From positions 19,091 through 83,090 of the forward strand of contig NZ_SPVF01000006.1 in the NCBI RefSeq assembly GCF_004614185.1: 64,000 nucleotides of DNA. Reading direction: 5' to 3'. Each line of letters starts with the position of its first letter. Positions within the stretch are counted from its first letter, which is position 1. The position numbers were made by a program, and so were the translations under genes. The stretch is from Zemynaea arenosa (GTDB lineage Bacteria; Pseudomonadota; Gammaproteobacteria; Burkholderiales; Burkholderiaceae_D). A model generated the notes under the pieces. The model searched no databases, was not told where the DNA came from, and saw only the letters and a program-made list of their open reading frames with translations. This document shows, piece after piece, positions 59,948 to 64,000 of this stretch.

Positions 59948-61609
59948 TTGAACCGCACCCTACACACTGGAGAGGACACTGCCGCTGCGCGCAAGAGCCG
60001 GGGCGCCTTCTTCACTCCCGATGCGATCACGGCATTTATCGCCAACTGGGCTCTCAGGTCCAGCCACGACCGCGTATTGGAACCTTCCGCAGGGGATGCC
60101 GCGTTCCTGGTCGCCGCGGTGCACCGTTTGCGCGAGCTCGCCCCCCGCTCCGGCTTCTGTCCCGAGCTCGATGGGGTCGAGCTGCATGAGGACAGCGCGG
60201 GTCTCGCACACGAGCGCGTGGCTGCGGCCGGCGGCAAGGCGCGGATCCGGAATTGCGACTTCTTTGCCCTGGCGCCGGATCCGGTCTATGACGCCGTCAT
60301 CGGGAACCCGCCCTATATCCGCTACCAGGGATTCGCCGGCGAGTCGCGGCGCCGCGCACGTGAGGCGGCGTTACGGGGCGGTGTCGCCCTCACCGGCCTG
60401 GCGTCCAGCTGGGCGGCATTCACGATCCACTCAGCGATGTTCCTCAAGCCGGGCGGGCGCCTCGCCATGGTGCTGCCGGCCGAACTGCTGTCCGTGAATT
60501 ATGCCGGCCCCGTTCGAAGGTTTCTGTTCGAACGGTTCCGCAAGGTCCAGCTCGTCCTGTTCGAGAAACAGGTCTTCCCCGATGCGGAAGCCGATGTCAT
60601 TCTGCTGCTGGCGGATGGCTTCGGCGAAGGTCCCGCCGGGCACGCCCACATTCGCCAGGCCCGTGACGCCGCGGAGCTCCAGAGGCTCGGGGACGGCCTG
60701 ACGTGGACACCTGCTGACCCAGCCGGCAAATGGACCAGCAGCCTGATTGACCCGGATGCCATCTCGCCCTTGCAGGACATGCTGGATCGGGGCCGGTTCA
60801 CGCGCCTGGACCAGTGGGGCGATACGACACTCGGCATCGTCACGGGCAATAACAAATACTTCGCGCTGTCTCCGCAACGGGTCAAGGAACTGGGCTTGCC
60901 CAGGCATGAACTGCTGCGGCTATCGCCGCCGGGCAGCGCCCACCTGCGGGGCTTGTCCCTGTCCGCGGCGATGCTCGCCCAGCTCGGCAAGCAAGGCCAA
61001 TCCACCTACCTGTTTTGTCCAGGAGACCAGCCCTCGGCGGCGGCCGCCGAGTACATCGACAGCGGCCACCGTGCCGGCGTCGCGACCGCCTACAAATGCC
61101 GCGTCAGGAAGACCTGGTACAAAGTGCCGCTCGTTCCCCCGGCCGACTTGCTGCTGACCTGCATGAATGCGGACACGCCACGCCTGGTCACCAATGAAGC
61201 GAACGCCAGCCACCTCAATTCCGTGCATGGGGTCTATTTCAGTGCCGAGCATCGGGCGCTCGGCCGGGAGCTGCTGCCCTTGGCCAGCCTGAATTCCATC
61301 ACGCTGCTGCACGCCGAAATCGTCGGCCGCAGCTACGGCGGAGGCATCCTCAAGATCGAACCCAAAGAGGCCGACGTGTGGGCCGTGCCGTCGCCCAGCC
61401 TGGTCGCCGCGCGGGCCGCGCAATTGCGCCAGGTCCTGCCCCAAGTGGCGCGCCTGTTGCATGAAGGCGCGCTGCTCAAGGCCGTGGACGTCGTCGATCA
61501 GGTGCTGCTGGCCGGCCGCCATCTGCCGGCCGCACGGCTCCGGCTCGTCCAGCGCGCCAGGAGCGAGCTCGCCCAGCGCCGCACCGAAAGGGGCCGCAGT
61601 GGCAAGTAA
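59948..61609 (+). CDS. N6-adenine DNA methyltransferase, Eco57I/type II-like
   Basis: Protein of 553 residues. The N-terminal half is a gamma-type adenine methyltransferase: GAFFTPDAIT (about 19), SAM motif I EPSAGDAAFL (about 45), and catalytic NPPYIRY (about 120). The C-terminal half (about 280-510) looks like a target-recognition region, with FALSPQRVKELGL and GGGILKIEPKEADVWAVPSP. No ATG or GTG fits: the start must be a TTG, at 59948 or 33 bases earlier at 59915; no clear Shine-Dalgarno exists for either. The next gene overlaps its end by 11 bases and is probably the nuclease of a restriction-modification pair. A LexA box lies upstream. Confidence 0.87.
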   Translation: MNRTLHTGEDTAAARKSRGAFFTPDAITAFIANWALRSSHDRVLEPSAGDAAFLVAAVHRLRELAPRSGFCPELDGVELHEDSAGLAHERVAAAGGKARIRNCDFFALAPDPVYDAVIGNPPYIRYQGFAGESRRRAREAALRGGVALTGLASSWAAFTIHSAMFLKPGGRLAMVLPAELLSVNYAGPVRRFLFERFRKVQLVLFEKQVFPDAEADVILLLADGFGEGPAGHAHIRQARDAAELQRLGDGLTWTPADPAGKWTSSLIDPDAISPLQDMLDRGRFTRLDQWGDTTLGIVTGNNKYFALSPQRVKELGLPRHELLRLSPPGSAHLRGLSLSAAMLAQLGKQGQSTYLFCPGDQPSAAAAEYIDSGHRAGVATAYKCRVRKTWYKVPLVPPADLLLTCMNADTPRLVTNEANASHLNSVHGVYFSAEHRALGRELLPLASLNSITLLHAEIVGRSYGGGILKIEPKEADVWAVPSPSLVAARAAQLRQVLPQVARLLHEGALLKAVDVVDQVLLAGRHLPAARLRLVQRARSELAQRRTERGRSGK

Positions 61610-62636
61610 AGCCCCGACCGCCAAAGCCAAGGCCTGGATCCTGTTCGACCGCATCGTGGCCCTCGCCGCACCCGGCGGCCAGCATTCCAATCCCTGGGTT
61701 CTGGAAGCCGGGGTACTCCGTTATGAACCGGATTTTGCGACGCTTTCGCAGTTGCTTGGTGTCCCTCTGTTCCTGAAAGCGAATACGCAATCCGGCGTGC
61801 CCGCGCTGGCGATGGATGTGTGGCTCAGTTATGAGCTGCGGCGCGCCGGCTTTGGCAGGGACCAGGTGTGGCCACGGCCGGTGAACCCGCGCATCCTGCC
61901 CGCGCCGGTGGCCGCTCTACTGGACGCCCTCCCCGCGGACCTGGCCAAACAGGTGCAGAAGCGCATGGAGGCAAAGACGGCGATCAAGGGGGCCACCTCG
62001 TCCGCAGCGTCCATCCTGGGCAAGAACTACCTCAAGCAGGTCGACGTGATCATGACGGACTGGGCGACGGGTCCCGAGCTGCTCATTTCGACCAAGCGCA
62101 TGGATTCATCCTATGGCAAGAATGCGCCGAACCGTGTCGAGGAATCGTATGGGGACGCCAAGAACCTGCGCCTGCGGCACCCTTTGGCGGCCCTGGGTTT
62201 CATGTTCGGGCTGCGCTCGGATATTTTGACGAAGGAAGTGCTCACGGCGGAGTGGCTGTTCGACCTGCTGGCGAAACTGGGTCAGGAAGACGATGCCTAT
62301 CACGCCACCGGCCTGGTCCTGATGGAATACGGCGGCGAGGCGGCCAAGGACGATTCCGGCGAGGACGAGTCCAGCGGACTGCCTGAGCCAGGGCCGGAAC
62401 CCGAGGACGAGGATGCGGCGCCGGTTCTTTTGCCTGTGTCCGAAGTCGACCAGGCCATAGCGCAACTCCCCAAGGTCACCATTCGGAGCGATGCCACGCC
62501 GCCTGAGCTGGCGCCGGGCCGTTTCATGGCCACCATGATCACGAAGGTGCTGGGAGCCACCCCGGTCAACATGCACAAGGAGGCGCGCCAGCGCCGTGCC
62601 TCACCCCAGCGGGCCACCTCCTCAAGCCAAGTTTGA
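61599..62636 (+). CDS. Unrecognised partner of the adenine methyltransferase, probable restriction endonuclease
   Basis: Protein of 345 residues of no family I recognise. The start is a GTG with AAAGGGG 5 bases upstream, inside the last codons of the methyltransferase gene. A possible PD-(D/E)xK-like core is seen as VDVIMTDW (D149) followed by ELLISTKRM (S164-T165-K166), where the usual Glu would be Ser. Conserved-looking NRVEESYGDAKNLRLRHPLAALGFMFGLRSD comes next. Residues about 245-275 are very acidic and Pro-rich. The overlap and gene order fit a type II restriction enzyme. It could also be a specificity or control subunit. Confidence 0.75.
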   Translation: MASKAPTAKAKAWILFDRIVALAAPGGQHSNPWVLEAGVLRYEPDFATLSQLLGVPLFLKANTQSGVPALAMDVWLSYELRRAGFGRDQVWPRPVNPRILPAPVAALLDALPADLAKQVQKRMEAKTAIKGATSSAASILGKNYLKQVDVIMTDWATGPELLISTKRMDSSYGKNAPNRVEESYGDAKNLRLRHPLAALGFMFGLRSDILTKEVLTAEWLFDLLAKLGQEDDAYHATGLVLMEYGGEAAKDDSGEDESSGLPEPGPEPEDEDAAPVLLPVSEVDQAIAQLPKVTIRSDATPPELAPGRFMATMITKVLGATPVNMHKEARQRRASPQRATSSSQV

Positions 62637-62639
62637 GCT

Positions 62640-63269
62640 TCAGTCCGGGCGGCGCACGGCGCGGATCTTGCCGCTGGTGCCGCCCCCGCAGAAGAACCGG
62701 TCCTCGCCATTCGATTCGAGCCCGGAGACGATCAGGCCCGCGGGCATCTCCACCGTCTCCAGGACCTCGCCGGTGCTAGCGTCCACCCGCCGCAGGTCGC
62801 TCTGCTCGTTCTCCCAAGTGGCGTGCCACAGGTCGCCCTTCAGCCATGTGACGCCGGTGACGAAGCGCCTGGATTCGATGGTGCTGAGGATCGCGCCCGT
62901 GTCCGGGTCGAGGCGGTGGATCTTGCGGGCGCGGTGCTGGCCGATCCACAGCGAGCCTTCGGCCCAGGCCAGGCCGGCGCCGCCGCCCTCCGGCGTGGGA
63001 ATGGTCGACAGCACCTGGCCCGTGGCCGGGTCGATCTTCTGGATCAGCGTCTCGGCGATCTGGTACAGGTAGCGGCCATCGAAGGCGGTGCCCGCGTGCG
63101 CGTGGACGTCCAGCGAGCGTGTCAGCTGGCCGCTGTCCGGGTCCACTGCGTTGAGATGGTCGCCGGAGGCAAACCAGAGCTGCTGGCCGTCGAAGGAAAC
63201 GCCGTGCACGTGGCCGCGGTCGTCGAAGGGTCCGTACTCGCGGACGATATGGGCAGGTGTCGTTTTCAT
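62640..63269 (-). CDS. Small beta-propeller protein, Vgb/glutamine-cyclotransferase-like
   Basis: Protein of 209 residues without a signal peptide. About five propeller-like repeats have a recurring IDPATGQVLSTI, LDPDTGAILSTI, VDASTGEVLETV phrase at the end of each blade, with GLAWAEGSLWIG and GVTWLKGDLWHA strands between. It resembles virginiamycin-B-lyase or glutamine-cyclotransferase-like propellers, but the catalytic residues of those families were not identified. It faces the methyltransferase pair tail to tail with a 3-base gap and lies 9 bases after the next gene, probably in one transcript with it. Confidence 0.75.
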   Translation of the reverse strand: MKTTPAHIVREYGPFDDRGHVHGVSFDGQQLWFASGDHLNAVDPDSGQLTRSLDVHAHAGTAFDGRYLYQIAETLIQKIDPATGQVLSTIPTPEGGGAGLAWAEGSLWIGQHRARKIHRLDPDTGAILSTIESRRFVTGVTWLKGDLWHATWENEQSDLRRVDASTGEVLETVEMPAGLIVSGLESNGEDRFFCGGGTSGKIRAVRRPD

Positions 63270-63278
63270 GTGGCCATT

Positions 63279-64000
63279 CTAGTCAGCCGCCAGCACCGTG
63301 GGGAGTAACAAGCTTGTCGCGAAACCGGGCATCGGCGGCGTGGACCAGCGGCGCGCGCGGCCCTGGCCGAAGGACTGCACCTTGTCCGCGGCGGCCAGCG
63401 CGTCGAGCGCGCGCTGCACGGAGCGCTGGCTGGTGTCCAGCGCCAACGCGAGCGCGGAGCTGGACCAGGCTTCGCCATCGGCCAGCAGCGCCAGCACCGG
63501 TGCGTGGGCCTCGTCCACCGGACGGGCCAGGACGGCGACATCGCTCTGCGCGCGCGGCTGGAGCAGGAAGCCACGCCGGGTTGCCTTGATCTCCGCGACC
63601 TCGCGCAGCAAGGTGCGCAGGCGCCCCATCTCCACGCGGAGCCGCGCGCGGTGCGTTTCATCGGGATGGCGGATGCGGAAGGCTTGCGCGATGAGGGTTT
63701 CGCGCGGAGCATCCTGAGGCCACGCTTCGGCCAGGGCGCGGGCCAGCGTGAACAGCAGGGGGCGGCGCGCCAGCCTGATCTCGGTGCCCGCGTGGACGAT
63801 CGCGTGCCGGCAGCCGTCGGCGATCAGCGATCGCGATTGCATCAGCGCTTCCACTTCATCGAGCACCAGCGTGCGGCGGGTTCCCTGTTTGATCAGCAGC
63901 GCGGCGGGGGCGTCCAGGATGCGGGCGGCGTGGTGGATCTCGGCGAGCAGCGGGGCGATGCGGGCGCTGTGGGCGTGGGCTTCGGCGCGCTGGAGCGCGG
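63279..64000 (-). CDS. HTH regulator, 5' part cut off by the window end
   Basis: Partial gene: the reading frame is open to the window edge, giving the C-terminal 239 or so residues. Seen are a winged-helix-like region (FTLARALAEAWPQDAPRETL, then RLRVEMGRLRTLLREVAEIKATRRGFLL) like an OmpR/BTAD-type transcription domain, and a second helix-turn-helix near the end (SSSALALALDTSQRSVQRALDALAA). The double-HTH form suggests a DNA-binding regulator, perhaps of the propeller gene that follows 9 bases later. The true start lies outside the window; an internal GTG at 63866 is not likely to be it. Confidence 0.7.
   Translation of the reverse strand, partial: ALQRAEAHAHSARIAPLLAEIHHAARILDAPAALLIKQGTRRTLVLDEVEALMQSRSLIADGCRHAIVHAGTEIRLARRPLLFTLARALAEAWPQDAPRETLIAQAFRIRHPDETHRARLRVEMGRLRTLLREVAEIKATRRGFLLQPRAQSDVAVLARPVDEAHAPVLALLADGEAWSSSALALALDTSQRSVQRALDALAAADKVQSFGQGRARRWSTPPMPGFATSLLLPTVLAAD

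Noticed and set aside
1..64000. tRNA, rRNA, CRISPR array, insertion sequence or prophage
   Set aside because: No cloverleaf, regular repeat-spacer pattern, transposase or terminal inverted repeats, integrase or phage structural gene was seen on reading both strands.

Overview
The window reads as chromosomal DNA of a GC-rich betaproteobacterium. The gene families (TrhO, MsbA/WaaF core-LPS genes, a DUF4214 protein with a PrtD-type secretion system, CHASE2 cyclase, RhlE) fit Oxalobacteraceae of the Massilia/Duganella type. That placement is an inference from gene content; no rRNA or other taxonomic marker is present. I see no tRNA, rRNA, CRISPR array, insertion sequence or phage module. Coding density is high, with many ATGA or TGATG stop/start overlaps.

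Left part (1-17.3 kb): a NAD-dependent formate dehydrogenase pair whose diaphorase subunit is a NuoE-NuoF fusion; an LPS-core operon (O-antigen-ligase-like protein, msbA, waaF) with a divergent family 2 glycosyltransferase; a GT9 glycosyltransferase that overlaps the end of dnaE; then a HAD phosphatase, a methyltransferase with a regulatory domain, and trhO.

Central part (17.3-31 kb): a type I secretion system (TolC-like, HlyD-like, ABC ATPase), its probable cargo (a cysteine-free 912-residue DUF4214/RTX protein resembling S-layer proteins), a FecR-domain protein, a CHASE2 adenylate cyclase, a TPR/beta-barrel protein, a VanZ-like protein and a CRP-family regulator. Three intergenic regions of this block each carry a perfect TGTGA-N6-TCACA site. 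The block therefore looks like a self-contained cAMP-CRP regulon in which the cyclase, the receptor protein and the targets are neighbours.

Right-centre (31-45 kb): an ABC-dependent polysaccharide export and assembly operon (Wzm, Wzt with carbohydrate-binding tail, methyltransferase with coiled coil, two-headed glycosyltransferase), an OafA-type acyltransferase, rhlE with a leader hairpin over its ribosome-binding site, and a GT2-GtrA-GT-C glycosylation operon.

Right part (45-64 kb): a sensor diguanylate cyclase and an EF-hand protein; Lon-N and VOC proteins; an ABC uptake operon of the nitrate/sulfonate type with SCO and cupredoxin-like genes inside it; a divergent histidine kinase; small stress-type genes; and a DUF885 peptidase-like protein. 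It ends with an adenine-methyltransferase gene and an overlapping unrecognised gene (probably its nuclease partner) behind a near-consensus LexA box, then a small beta-propeller protein and a truncated HTH regulator.

The strongest leads are the cAMP-CRP secretion regulon, the apparently SOS-controlled restriction-modification-like pair, and the SCO/cupredoxin-containing ABC operon.
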